A DNA stretch of 64,000 nt from an uncultured Collinsella sp. (GTDB lineage: Bacteria; Actinomycetota; Coriobacteriia; Coriobacteriales; Coriobacteriaceae). The position numbers were made by a program, and so were the translations under genes. Shown in pieces: positions 17,606 through 26,380 of the stretch (positions are counted from its first letter, which is position 1; each line of letters begins with the position of its first letter). Location: the NCBI GenBank assembly GCA_900542275.1, contig UQMW01000001.1, positions 45,001 through 109,000 on the forward strand, written 5' to 3'. The notes below the pieces were generated by a model that searched no databases, was not told the origin of the DNA, and worked only from the letters and a program-made list of their open reading frames with translations.

Positions 17606-17773
17606 TGATAACGTGCTCATGATACCCGAGCCATATACCACAACATGAAAACTTCTGTCAATCAAAACCGCTTACCGAACAAATACAACCGTTCGCGGCT
17701 GTTTGAAGTTGTTTTGTTTCTATACATCCCAGCTGGATGTTAACGTGCTCATTGTCAAATGTTCACGTGCTCA
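17606..17773. promoter_or_regulatory. Set B divergent promoter with three LacI operators
   Basis: TGATAACGTGCTCA is at 17606-17619, TGTTAACGTGCTCA at 17738-17751 and TGTTCACGTGCTCA at 17760-17773. The last two start exactly 22 bases apart, two helical turns, about 115 bases before LacG. A CCGTTCAC-like box (ACCGTTCGCGG) is at 17688-17698. The gap 17545-17888 holds no gene. Confidence 0.72.
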
Positions 17774-17888
17774 TTTTGGTTCTAATCATTTTAAGATAGT
17801 GTTTATCGGGCTTTTTCACCGCTGAACGCTAACCAGGGAGCCTCCTGAGCGCAAACGCACAATATCGAACAGCGAGACGAGAGGGTGT

Positions 17889-19337
17889 ATGCATATGTCT
17901 TTGCTAAACCGCGTACAGCAGCTGCCGAAGGGCTTTGTTTGGGGCGCCGCAACCGCCGCGTACCAAACGGAAGGTTCCACGAAGGTGGCAGGCAAGGGTA
18001 AGACCATGTGGGACGATTACCTTGTCGCCCAGGGTCGCTTTTTGCCCGACCCGGCCAGTGATTTCTACAACCGCTACGAGGAGGATATCCGCCTTTCTGC
18101 CGAGCATGGACTCAACGCCATCCGTGTGTCCATCGCCTGGACTCGCATCTTCCCCAACGGCGACGATGCCGAGCCCCTCGCCGAGGGCGTTAAGCACTAC
18201 CACGAGTTGTTCGCCTGCTGCAAAAAGTATGGCGTCGAGCCCTATGTGTCCCTGCATCACTTTGACTCCCCCGCCGCCCTGTTCAACCAGGGCGACTGGC
18301 TCAACCGCAAGACCGTCGACGCCTATGTGCGCTATGCCGAGTTCTGCTTCCGCGAGTTCCGCGAGGTCAAGAATTGGTTCACCATCAACGAGCTCATCAG
18401 CCTCTCGCACTCCCAATACATCCAAGGCAACTTCCCGCCCAACCATCACTTTGATGTGACGAGCGGCATCCAGAGCCAGCACAACGAGCTCGTTGCCCAC
18501 GCCCGCGCCGTCAACCTGTATAAGGATCTTGACGAGACCGAGCACCTGGGCGGACGCATTGGCATGGTCAACGTCCTGACGCCGGCATATCCTGCCACCG
18601 ACTCGCCCGCCGACCAGCACGCCGCCGACCTGTACAACGCCTTCTACACCGACTTCATCATGGACGGCGCCTTCCTGGGTCACTACTCCGCGCGCACCCT
18701 CTCACTCATCAACGAGATTCTGCGTGCCAACAACGCCACACTTACGGTTGAGGACAGCGACATGGAGGAGCTCGCCAAGGCGGCGCCCCGCAACGATATG
18801 TTCGGCCTCAACTACTATCAGTCGGCGTTTATCGCCGCATACGATGGCGAGTCCACCAACAGCTTTAACGGCACCGGAGACAAGGGCACCTCGTGCTTTA
18901 AGTTTAAGGGCGTCGGGCAGCAGGTCGATATGCCGGGTATCCCCACCACCGACTGGGATTGGCTCATCTACCCGCAAGGCCTCTACGACACGCTCAAGCA
19001 CATCAGCGCCACCTATCCCAACCTCCCCGTCATCTATATCACCGAAAACGGCCTGGGCCACAAGGACCCCGAGCCCGACGCAAACGGCATCGTCGCCGAT
19101 CCCGAGCGCATCGACTTTGTCGACCAGCACATGGAGAAGGTGCTCCAGGCGCGCGCCGAGGGCGTCGACGTCCAGGGCTACTTTATCTGGAGCCTGCAGG
19201 ACCAGTTCTCGTGGGCCAATGGCTATAACAAGCGCTACGGCCTGTTCTACATCGACTTCGACACGCAAAAACGCTACATCAAGCAGTCGGCACTCTGGTA
19301 CAAGGAGCTCGCCGACACCATGGCGGACGCGCAGTAG
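17889..19337 (+). CDS. lacG: 6-phospho-beta-galactosidase, GH1 (set B)
   Basis: This 482-residue GH1 enzyme is a paralog of the LacG at 14810. It starts LPKGFVWGAATAAYQTEG, has FTINELISLSHSQYIQGNFP around the acid/base glutamate (again not NEP), the nucleophile ITENGLGHKD, and the phosphate pocket SWANGYNKRYGLFYIDFD with the Ser-Trp, Lys and Tyr pattern of 6-phospho-beta-galactosidases. Here the order is LacG before permease, the reverse of sets A and C. Two ATG codons six bases apart are both possible starts after GAGAGGG. It is the most divergent of the three around the acid/base loop, so its natural substrate may differ. Confidence 0.9.
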   Translation: MHMSLLNRVQQLPKGFVWGAATAAYQTEGSTKVAGKGKTMWDDYLVAQGRFLPDPASDFYNRYEEDIRLSAEHGLNAIRVSIAWTRIFPNGDDAEPLAEGVKHYHELFACCKKYGVEPYVSLHHFDSPAALFNQGDWLNRKTVDAYVRYAEFCFREFREVKNWFTINELISLSHSQYIQGNFPPNHHFDVTSGIQSQHNELVAHARAVNLYKDLDETEHLGGRIGMVNVLTPAYPATDSPADQHAADLYNAFYTDFIMDGAFLGHYSARTLSLINEILRANNATLTVEDSDMEELAKAAPRNDMFGLNYYQSAFIAAYDGESTNSFNGTGDKGTSCFKFKGVGQQVDMPGIPTTDWDWLIYPQGLYDTLKHISATYPNLPVIYITENGLGHKDPEPDANGIVADPERIDFVDQHMEKVLQARAEGVDVQGYFIWSLQDQFSWANGYNKRYGLFYIDFDTQKRYIKQSALWYKELADTMADAQ

Positions 19338-19363
19338 CGCATCGCCTCGCCTTCTCCCGAGAA

Positions 19364-19402
19364 GGGAGCGGCCCTATGCGATACAAACCCAGCCGCTCCC
19401 CT
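19364..19402 (+). terminator. Hairpin after LacG of set B
   Basis: GGGAGCGGC pairs with GCCGCTCCC around a 21-base loop, 26 bases after LacG. It is followed by CTCTCTCCC rather than a T-run, so it may only partly stop transcription into the permease gene 110 bases downstream. Confidence 0.5.
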
Positions 19403-19513
19403 CTCTCCCCCTGGGACCGACCCCGCCTGCACCCGGGCTTTTAGCAAGCGGGAGACCATATAGGTTTTCAACGTCCATGCCATTAAGATTTCATGCAAAG
19501 AGGAGCGTGAACT

Positions 19514-21274
19514 ATGGAATCGATCGTTAAGTTCTTGGAGAAAGGTCAGCCGTACTTCGACAAGGTCTCTAAGAACATCTACCTTCAGGCCATTAAAGAC
19601 GGCTTTTTGGCAGCAATGCCCATCATCCTGTCTTCTTCTGTCTTCCTGCTTATTTCAACCCTGCCGGGCGTTGTCGCCACGGTCGGCGGCTTTACGCTGC
19701 CCGACTGGTGGAACGTCGACGTCGTGAACTTCTGCAACAAGGTTTACAACTTCACGATGGGCGTCGTGGGCATCATGGTCGCCGGCACCACCGCAAGCGC
19801 GCTGACCGGCTCCAAGAACCGCCGCATGCCTGCCGGCAAGGCCATCAACGCCACGAGCACCATGGTCGCCGCCATGTGCGCTATGCTCATCTTGGCCGTT
19901 ACCCAGACGAGTGCCAAGATCGACGGCGCCGATGTCTCGGTGTTCTTTACCGACAACATGGGCACCAAGGGCCTGCTGAGCTCCTTTGTCGCCGCATTTG
20001 CCACGGTCAACATCTATGCCTTCTGCATTAAGCGAGACATCACCATCAAGCTGCCCAAAGAAGTCCCCGGCGCCATCGCCCAGAACTTCCGCGACATCTT
20101 CGCCTTCAGCTTCTCCATCCTGTTTGTCGCCGTCATCGACGTTATCTGCCGCACCTGCTTGGCCGTCCCGTTTGCCAACGTCATCTCCACGCTGGTGAGC
20201 CCGCTGTTCGCCGCCGCCGATTCCTACGCCGGCCTCGCCCTCATCTGGTTCATGATCCCGCTGTTCTGGTTCATGGGCATCCACGGCCCCTCGGTCGTTA
20301 AGCCTGCCCTCAACGCCGCGCTGTTTGGCAACATCACTACCAACCTCGCCACGCTGCAGGCCGGCGGTCACCCCGCCCTCGCCCTGACCGAGAACTTCGG
20401 TAACTACATCGGCGAACTCGGCGGCACCGGTGCCACGTTCATTGTCCCGATCATCTTCCTGCTCTTTATGCGCTCCAAGCAGCTCAAGGCCGTCGGCAAA
20501 GCCTCTGTCGTACCCGTGATGTTCGCCGTCAACGAGCCGCTGCTGTTCGCCGCGCCCATCATCCTCAACCCGTACTTCCTGATCCCGTTCCTGTTTGCCC
20601 CCGTGGCCAACGTCCTCATTGGTAAGTTCTTCATCGACTTTTTGGGCATGAACGGCTTTATCTATGCCATGCCGTGGGCACTCCCCGGACCGATCGGCAC
20701 CTTCATCGACACCAACTTCCAGCCGATCTCTCTGGTCCTGGTTGTCGTCCTGCTGGTCGTTGACTTCTTGATCTACTACCCGTTCTGCAAGGCCTACGAC
20801 AACGTCCTGTGCAAGCAGGAGGCCGAGACCCTGGCCGAAGAAGAGGCCGAGGAGACCAAGGCCGTCAAGACCGCTGCCGCCCCCGCCGTTGAGGCTCCCG
20901 TTGTCGAGACCGCTTCTGCCACTGAGGCCTCCGCAGCTCCGTCCGCCCTTAAGGGCAAGGACCTGAGGGTTCTGGTTCTGTGCGCTGGCGCCGGCACCTC
21001 TGCACTGCTCGCCAACGCGCTTAAGGAAGGCGCCGACGAGCTGGGCATCGACATTACCGCCAACGCCGGTGCCTACGGCAGTCACTACGCCATCATGGAC
21101 CAGTACAACGTCATCGTCCTGGCTCCGCAGGTTCGCACCTATTACAACGAGATGAAGGCCGACACCGACCGCCTGGGCATCACGCTGCTGTCGCCCAAGG
21201 GCAAACAGTACATCGACCTCACTAAGGATCCCAAGGGTGCCGTCGCCTGGATCGAGGAAAACCTCGAGGCATAA
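19514..21274 (+). CDS. Lactose-family PTS EIICB permease, set B
   Basis: The 586-residue protein fuses an EIIC membrane domain (about residues 1-430, eight or more hydrophobic segments) to a cytosolic EIIB domain. The EIIC part has the family stretches WFMGIHGPSVVKPA, GGTGATF and FAVNEPLLFAAPIILNP. An Ala/Glu-rich linker (about 445-480) leads to EIIB, whose phospho-cysteine is in VLVLCAGAGTSALLAN. It should take up and phosphorylate a beta-galactoside, using phosphate from LacF. AGAGGAGCG precedes the ATG. It is the last gene of set B, followed by a terminator. Confidence 0.93.
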   Translation: MESIVKFLEKGQPYFDKVSKNIYLQAIKDGFLAAMPIILSSSVFLLISTLPGVVATVGGFTLPDWWNVDVVNFCNKVYNFTMGVVGIMVAGTTASALTGSKNRRMPAGKAINATSTMVAAMCAMLILAVTQTSAKIDGADVSVFFTDNMGTKGLLSSFVAAFATVNIYAFCIKRDITIKLPKEVPGAIAQNFRDIFAFSFSILFVAVIDVICRTCLAVPFANVISTLVSPLFAAADSYAGLALIWFMIPLFWFMGIHGPSVVKPALNAALFGNITTNLATLQAGGHPALALTENFGNYIGELGGTGATFIVPIIFLLFMRSKQLKAVGKASVVPVMFAVNEPLLFAAPIILNPYFLIPFLFAPVANVLIGKFFIDFLGMNGFIYAMPWALPGPIGTFIDTNFQPISLVLVVVLLVVDFLIYYPFCKAYDNVLCKQEAETLAEEEAEETKAVKTAAAPAVEAPVVETASATEASAAPSALKGKDLRVLVLCAGAGTSALLANALKEGADELGIDITANAGAYGSHYAIMDQYNVIVLAPQVRTYYNEMKADTDRLGITLLSPKGKQYIDLTKDPKGAVAWIEENLEA

Positions 21275-21305
21275 GACACTGACGCTACCTACCGCTCGCA
21301 GACAA

Positions 21306-21350
21306 AAAATGGCCCGTGCATCGATGTGTGATGCGCGGGCCATTTTGTTT
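21306..21350 (+). terminator. Terminator of lac set B
   Basis: AAAATGGCCCGTGCAT pairs with ATGCGCGGGCCATTTT (one mismatch) and is followed by TGTTT, 31 bases after the permease stop. The A-rich left side means that it could act in both directions. Confidence 0.85.
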
Positions 21351-21370
21351 AGACCGCACCCGTCCTCCTG

Positions 21371-21592
21371 TTCATCTCAATCTGTAACATCTAGCCGAGT
21401 TTTTCGGTCCAAGCTGTTACAGATCGAGATGAACGCACAGGCCAAGCCGAAAATCTCAATCTGTAACATGTAGACCGCTTTTGACCGCTTAGATGTTACA
21501 GATCGAGACAAACAGAATATGCCGGACCGAATTGTCTAAATCTGTAACAACTAGCTGAGATTTTCGGCCCTACCTGTTACAGATTTAGACGA
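21371..21592. repeat. Three REP-like hairpins (ATCTGTAACA family), copies 3-5
   Basis: Copy 3 at 21374-21430 has ATCTCAATCTGTAACA and TGTTACAGATCGAGAT, with outer GTTC/GAAC also pairing. Copy 4 spans about 21453-21508. Copy 5 at 21535-21589 has TCTAAATCTGTAACA with TGTTACAGATTTAGA, where the change from TCGATC to TAAATC is matched on the other arm. They fill most of the convergent gap 21275-21607. No transposase gene is seen nearby. Confidence 0.8.
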
Positions 21593-21607
21593 ACAGGCCG
21601 AGCAAGT

Positions 21608-22609
21608 CTACGCCCGCAGGTCCTTTACGCTGGAACGCTCGACCAACACGCCCGAGACGAGCGTGCGGCTTCTTGAGCTCGGAGCCCCAAGACCTGCGAC
21701 GACCTCGTTAAGCGCACGGATGCCCAGCTCGCAGTGGCGAAACTTCACCGACGTCAGAATCGAGTTGGGAATCGTCTTGTAGAGCTCATCGTCGAAGCCG
21801 ATCACGGACACGTCGTCGGGCACACTGAGTCCTTTGTCATGTAGAGCCATCATCACACCATTTGCCATGCAGTCGTTAGCAGCGAGGATCGCCGTGCAAT
21901 CGGGTTTATCAGCAAGCACAAGGCCCGCGGCATAGCCACTATCCGCATTCCAATCGCCTTGCAGAGGCTCGGGCGGCTCAATGCCACGCGTCTCGAGTGC
22001 CGCACGCCAACCTTTCATACGGCACTGGCTCGACAGCGACTCTTTCTTACCAGAGACGAAGTACACGTTCTTGTGCCCGCGATTCAAGAAGTACTCGCAT
22101 GCCATGCGCGCACCACCCTCTTGATCGTCACTAACGGTAGAGCAGGTAGGATGCTCCATCGGCGTGATAATCACCGTCTTGAGGTCCTTCGGTGCCTCAA
22201 ACGTATCAAAGTCGTCGACCATCTGGCGCAGATTGAAGATCATGCCATCAACAGGCAGCTGCGACATCCTGCGCGCTGCATCGGCAAGGGTCATCTTCTC
22301 CCCTGCCCGCTTTTTGATCATCGTCAGCGCAAAACCACGCTCTTCGGCGGCATCGGCGATACCGTCAATCATGTCCACGGCGCCGCCCGACAAGTGAAAC
22401 AGCACCACGCCGATACACCCGTAACGGCCCAACTTGAGCGAACGCGCGGCAAAGTTGGTTCGAAACCCGAGCGCCTCCATTGCGGAATGGACTTTATCGC
22501 GCGTCGACTCGCGCACGCTATCGGGCTCATTGATCACACGCGACACCGTCTTGAGGGAAACACCCGCGGCAACCGCCACATCGTTCATTGAGACGCTTTT
22601 CTTGTCCAT
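21608..22609 (-). CDS. LacI-family regulator of lac set C
   Basis: The protein of about 333 residues starts MDKKSVSMNDVAVAAGVSLKTVSR, with the helix-turn-helix at residues 8-24, hinge GFRTNFAARSLKLG, and a LacI sensor domain. It is divergent from the EIICB gene at 22895, with two cre-like sites in between. The ATG at 22609 places the helix as in its relatives; a GTG nine bases upstream, better spaced from GGAGAAGC, is an alternative. The recognition helix L19-K20 is unlike the other three paralogs and its operators are also the most different. Confidence 0.88.
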   Translation of the reverse strand: MDKKSVSMNDVAVAAGVSLKTVSRVINEPDSVRESTRDKVHSAMEALGFRTNFAARSLKLGRYGCIGVVLFHLSGGAVDMIDGIADAAEERGFALTMIKKRAGEKMTLADAARRMSQLPVDGMIFNLRQMVDDFDTFEAPKDLKTVIITPMEHPTCSTVSDDQEGGARMACEYFLNRGHKNVYFVSGKKESLSSQCRMKGWRAALETRGIEPPEPLQGDWNADSGYAAGLVLADKPDCTAILAANDCMANGVMMALHDKGLSVPDDVSVIGFDDELYKTIPNSILTSVKFRHCELGIRALNEVVAGLGAPSSRSRTLVSGVLVERSSVKDLRA

Positions 22610-22712
22610 CGTTGCCACTGCTTCTCCAGTCGGTTCCCTATCGATCGTTCTTTGCGTTCTAGCATACACTACCTGCCCGACTGACAAATCAGCCGTTTAT
22701 CGGACAATATCG

Positions 22713-22788
22713 ACCGTTCACCCGTAAATCCTTGTTGCTCTTCCAAAAATGTCTTACGTTGTCATTAACGAAATGTCCTACGTTGTCA
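22713..22788. promoter_or_regulatory. Set C divergent promoter with tandem operators
   Basis: TGTCTTACGTTGTCA at 22750-22764 and TGTCCTACGTTGTCA at 22774-22788 form a tandem pair 24 bases apart, about 110 bases before the permease start. A CCGTTCAC box, ACCGTTCACCCG, is at 22713-22724. These operators differ from the TGTTAACGT type of the other three loci in the left half. Confidence 0.7.
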
Positions 22789-22894
22789 TTTCGCAATGCC
22801 TTCCTTAAGCAGGAAGGTTTCCGGGCAGTCCTGACCATCCATCGACGACCAGTTCCATCCACATGCATCGCGCATCAAGCAGCAAAGGAGCTCT

Positions 22895-24673
22895 ATGGAC
22901 GCCATCGTAAAGATGCTCGAAAAGCATCAACCGTTCTTTGAGAAGATCTCAAGGAACATCTACCTCCAGGCCATCAAAGACGGATTCCTTGGGTGCATGC
23001 CCATCGTCCTCACCTCTTCGATCTTCCTGCTGATCGCCACGCTTCCCGGCGTGGTTGGCATCGCGCTGCCCCAACCGCTCATCGACTGGTGCAACAAGCT
23101 GTACAACTTCACCATGGGCGTCATGGGCATCATGGTCGCCGGCACCACTGCCAAGAACTTTACGGCTTCTATGAACCGTCGCATGCCCGCCGGCAAAGTG
23201 CTCAACGACGGTTCCACCATGGTGGCCGCCCAGTGCAGCATGCTGTTGCTCGCAGTCACGCAGTTCACCACCAAGCTCAACGGCTCCGAGCTTTCGGTCT
23301 TCGATTGCACCAGCATGGGTACACGTGGTCTGTTCTCGGCCTATATCGCCGCGTTCATTACCGTGTGGGTCTATAAATTCTGCGTCTCGCGCGATCTGAC
23401 CATTAAGCTGCCCAAGGAGGTCCCGGGCGCCATCGCTCAGAACTTCCGCGACATCATCCCCTTTGGCGGCGCCGTCATCATCTGCGGCATCATCGATGTC
23501 ATCGTGCGCAACCTCATGGGCGTTCCGTTCTCCGAGCTGCTTATCAAACTGCTCTCCCCGCTCTTTACCGCTGCAGAAACCTATCCTGGCCTCATCCTTA
23601 TCCAGGCAGCCACCGCGTTCTTCTGGTTCATCGGCGTCCACGGCCCCTCGATCGTCCAGCCGGGCATCGACCCCATCCGTCTTGCCAACCAGGCCGAGAA
23701 CCTGCAGGTTCTGCTGGCAGGTGGCCACCCCGCTCACTCCCTCACCTTTAACATGTCACTCGTGGGTGAGTTCGGCGGCACCGGCGCCACGTTCATCGTG
23801 CCACTTCTGCTGATTCTCTTTATGAAGTCCAAGCAGCTCAAAGCCGTCGGTAAGGCCTCGATTGTTCCTGTTGCCTTTGCTGTCAACGAGCCGCTGCTCT
23901 TTGGCGCGCCGATGATCCTTAACCCCTACATGCTCGTCCCCTTTGTTGCCGCCGGTTGCGTCAACGTGAGTGTTGCCAAGTTCTTTATCGATAATGTGGG
24001 CATGAACGGCTTCTCCTTCGTGGTGCCTTGGGCTACCCCTGCCCCCATCGGCATCTTCATCACCACGAACTTCCAGCTTATCGCCCTGGTATTTGTCGCG
24101 ATTATCATCTTGCTGGACGCCATCATCTACCTGCCGTTCTTGAAGGCATACGATCAGCTGCTCTGCGACCAGGAGGCCGAGCGCGCCGCCGAGCTGGGTC
24201 TCGAGTCCGATGGTGCCGCTGCCATCGCCGCCAACGCCCCTGCGCCCGCTGTCGAGCAGGCTACCGCTTCCGTCGAGACGACTGTTGCCGCCGCCGACAG
24301 CAAGCCTGTCGCCGATCAGCCCGAGCCCGCTGCCGATGCATCCGCCAAGAAGGATGTCGATGGCCTGAAGGTCCTCGTCCTGTGCGCCGGCGCCGGCACC
24401 TCTGCCATGCTCGCCAACGCCATCAAGGAAGGTGCCGCACAGACCGGAGAGAACATCGCTTCCTCCGCAGGCGCCTATGGCCAGCACACTGCCATCATGG
24501 ATCAGTACGACGTCATCGTGCTCGCCCCGCAGGTTCGTAGCTACTACAACGACATGAAGGCTGACACCGATCGTCTGGGCATTAAGCTGCTCGCTCCCCG
24601 CGGTAAGGAATATATCGACCTTACTCGCGACCCCGCTGGCGCCATCAAGTGGCTCCGCGAGAACCTCGACTAG
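22895..24673 (+). CDS. Lactose-family PTS EIICB permease, set C
   Basis: This 592-residue EIICB protein is a close paralog of the one at 19514. EIIC has FFWFIGVHGPSIVQPG, GGTGATF and FAVNEPLLFGAPMILNPY. A long Ala/Pro/Glu linker (about residues 440-490) joins it to EIIB with the phospho-cysteine in VLVLCAGAGTSAMLAN. It should import and phosphorylate a beta-galactoside with phosphate from LacF. AAAGGAGCTCT precedes the ATG. The next gene, LacG of set C, starts 75 bases downstream. Confidence 0.93.
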   Translation: MDAIVKMLEKHQPFFEKISRNIYLQAIKDGFLGCMPIVLTSSIFLLIATLPGVVGIALPQPLIDWCNKLYNFTMGVMGIMVAGTTAKNFTASMNRRMPAGKVLNDGSTMVAAQCSMLLLAVTQFTTKLNGSELSVFDCTSMGTRGLFSAYIAAFITVWVYKFCVSRDLTIKLPKEVPGAIAQNFRDIIPFGGAVIICGIIDVIVRNLMGVPFSELLIKLLSPLFTAAETYPGLILIQAATAFFWFIGVHGPSIVQPGIDPIRLANQAENLQVLLAGGHPAHSLTFNMSLVGEFGGTGATFIVPLLLILFMKSKQLKAVGKASIVPVAFAVNEPLLFGAPMILNPYMLVPFVAAGCVNVSVAKFFIDNVGMNGFSFVVPWATPAPIGIFITTNFQLIALVFVAIIILLDAIIYLPFLKAYDQLLCDQEAERAAELGLESDGAAAIAANAPAPAVEQATASVETTVAAADSKPVADQPEPAADASAKKDVDGLKVLVLCAGAGTSAMLANAIKEGAAQTGENIASSAGAYGQHTAIMDQYDVIVLAPQVRSYYNDMKADTDRLGIKLLAPRGKEYIDLTRDPAGAIKWLRENLD

Positions 24674-24687
24674 TTCCTCCCTCTGTT

Positions 24688-24714
24688 GGTGCCCGGATCC
24701 CCAGTTCGGGCACC
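24688..24714 (+). terminator. Hairpin between EIICB and LacG of set C
   Basis: GGTGCCCG and CGGGCACC form an 8-bp stem 14 bases after the permease stop. Set A has a hairpin in the same place. No T-run follows, so it is probably a processing or stability element. Confidence 0.5.
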
Positions 24715-24748
24715 TCTCCCTATTCGTATCCCACAGAAAGGATGTCTC

Positions 24749-26170
24749 ATGACCAACCCTATGCAGTTCCCCGACGGCTTTGTGTTTGGCGGCGCCACCG
24801 CCGCTTACCAGGTTGAGGGCGAGACCCGCACGCACGGCAAGGGCAAAGTGCCCTGGGACGATTTCCTGGCTGCTCAGGGTCGCTTCTCCCCCGATCCTGC
24901 AAGCGATTTCTACAACAAGTATCCGGTCGATATCGACCTGTGCCAGCGCTTCGGCATCAACGGTATTCGCGTCTCTATCGCTTGGAGCCGTATCTTCCCC
25001 AGCGGCACCGGCGAGATTAACCCCGAGGGCGTCGCTTTCTATCACGAGCTTTTCGCCACCTGCAACAAAGCTGGCGTTATCCCCTATGTCACGCTAGATC
25101 ACTTCGATACGCCCGAAGCCTTTTATCAGAACGGCGGCGAGGGATTCCTGACGCGCACGACAATCGACGCCTTCGTCGAGTACGCAAAGTTCTGCTTTGC
25201 CGAGTTCACCGAGGTCAAGCACTGGTTTACCTTTAACGAGATTCCCGCAACTGCCGAGGGCAGCTTTATCGTCGGCAACTGGCCGCACGGCGAGAAGTAC
25301 CGCCTGGACAAGGCCTTCCAGCTCATGCACAACATGATGGTGGCCCACGCCAAGGCTGTCGTCGCCTTCCATGAGGGCGGCTTTGAGGGCGAGATCGGCA
25401 TTGTCCAGAACCTGGAGCCCAAGTATCCCCTCGACCCCAACAACGCCGCCGACTGCGAGGCAGCTCGCATGGCCGACGTCATCAACAACCGCTGGGTACT
25501 TGACGCCACCTTCCGCGGCCACTATGCAGCCGACACCATGGAAGCTGCGACCAAGCTGGCCCATATCGCCGGCGGCGAGCTTGACGTCCGCGACGAGGAC
25601 ATCGCCGCGCTGACCGCCGCGCTCCCCTACAACGATTGCCTGGGCGTCAACACCTACAAGTGCCAGTTCCTGCGTGCCGCCGAGGGCGAAAACGACATCA
25701 ACCACAATGGCACCGGCGACAAGGGCTCCTCGCGCTGGTTCCTCAAGGGCGTGGGCGAGTCATGCGTGCGCGAAGGCGTACCCACCACCGATTGGGACTG
25801 GATTATCTATCCCGAGGGCCTCTACGACCTGCTGCTTCGTATTAAGAACGATTACCCCAACTACAAGAAGATCTACATCACCGAGAACGGCATGGGCTAT
25901 AAGGACGACTTTGAGGACGGCTTTATCGACGACGCCCCTCGTATCGATTACATGCGCCAGCATCTCGCGTGGATCCTCAAGGCAATCGACGGCGGCGTGA
26001 ACGTCGACGGCTACTTTGTGTGGTCGCTGCAGGACCAGTTCTCCTGGACCAACGGTTATAACAAACGTTACGGCCTGTTCTACATCGACTTTGAGACCCA
26101 GAAGCGCTATCCCAAGGCGAGCGCGTACTGGTACAAGAACGTCGCGGAGACCGGCCTGCTCATGGCCTAA
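24749..26170 (+). CDS. lacG: 6-phospho-beta-galactosidase, GH1 (set C)
   Basis: The 473-residue GH1 enzyme begins MTNPMQFPDGFVFGGATAAYQ. The acid/base glutamate is in FTFNEIPATAEGSFIVGNWP, the nucleophile in ITENGMGYKDD, and the phosphate pocket is SWTNGYNKRYGLFYIDFE with the Ser-Trp, Lys and Tyr pattern of LacG. I chose the ATG at 24749 because AGAAAGGATG precedes it; an in-frame GTG at 24686 would run through the intergenic hairpin. Together with the EIICB gene before it this makes a two-gene operon ending in a strong terminator. Confidence 0.92.
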   Translation: MTNPMQFPDGFVFGGATAAYQVEGETRTHGKGKVPWDDFLAAQGRFSPDPASDFYNKYPVDIDLCQRFGINGIRVSIAWSRIFPSGTGEINPEGVAFYHELFATCNKAGVIPYVTLDHFDTPEAFYQNGGEGFLTRTTIDAFVEYAKFCFAEFTEVKHWFTFNEIPATAEGSFIVGNWPHGEKYRLDKAFQLMHNMMVAHAKAVVAFHEGGFEGEIGIVQNLEPKYPLDPNNAADCEAARMADVINNRWVLDATFRGHYAADTMEAATKLAHIAGGELDVRDEDIAALTAALPYNDCLGVNTYKCQFLRAAEGENDINHNGTGDKGSSRWFLKGVGESCVREGVPTTDWDWIIYPEGLYDLLLRIKNDYPNYKKIYITENGMGYKDDFEDGFIDDAPRIDYMRQHLAWILKAIDGGVNVDGYFVWSLQDQFSWTNGYNKRYGLFYIDFETQKRYPKASAYWYKNVAETGLLMA

Positions 26171-26192
26171 CTTTTGCCGCATACCCCCTGTC

Positions 26193-26240
26193 GGCCGCAT
26201 GCGAATCCCTCCACGGGTTCGCATGCGGCCTTTTTTGTTT
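26193..26240 (+). terminator. Terminator of lac set C
   Basis: GGCCGCATGCGAA pairs perfectly with TTCGCATGCGGCC around a 12-base loop and is followed by TTTTTTGTTTT. Confidence 0.92.
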
Positions 26241-26264
26241 TGAATCAGGCCTAGCGTGCCGCTC

Positions 26265-26321
26265 ATCTCTATCTGTAACATTTGGCCGAGTTTTTTCACC
26301 CCCAACCGTTACTGATTGAGA
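26265..26321. repeat. REP-like hairpin (ATCTGTAACA family), degenerate copy 6
   Basis: The left arm ATCTCTATCTGTAACA (26265-26280) is intact, but the right arm CGTTACTGATTGAGA (26307-26321) has several mismatches. It keeps the family loop start GGCCGAGTTTTT. Confidence 0.65.
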
Positions 26322-26380
26322 CAATTAGATAGTCAAATCCGCGCTTTCCGAGCAGCTGTCATGCGCACCTCTTACCTTGT

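Noticed and set aside
16364..21592. CRISPR array made of the repeated TCTGTAACA units
   Set aside because: The units are palindromes of uneven spacing with related, not unique, loops, and no cas genes are present.
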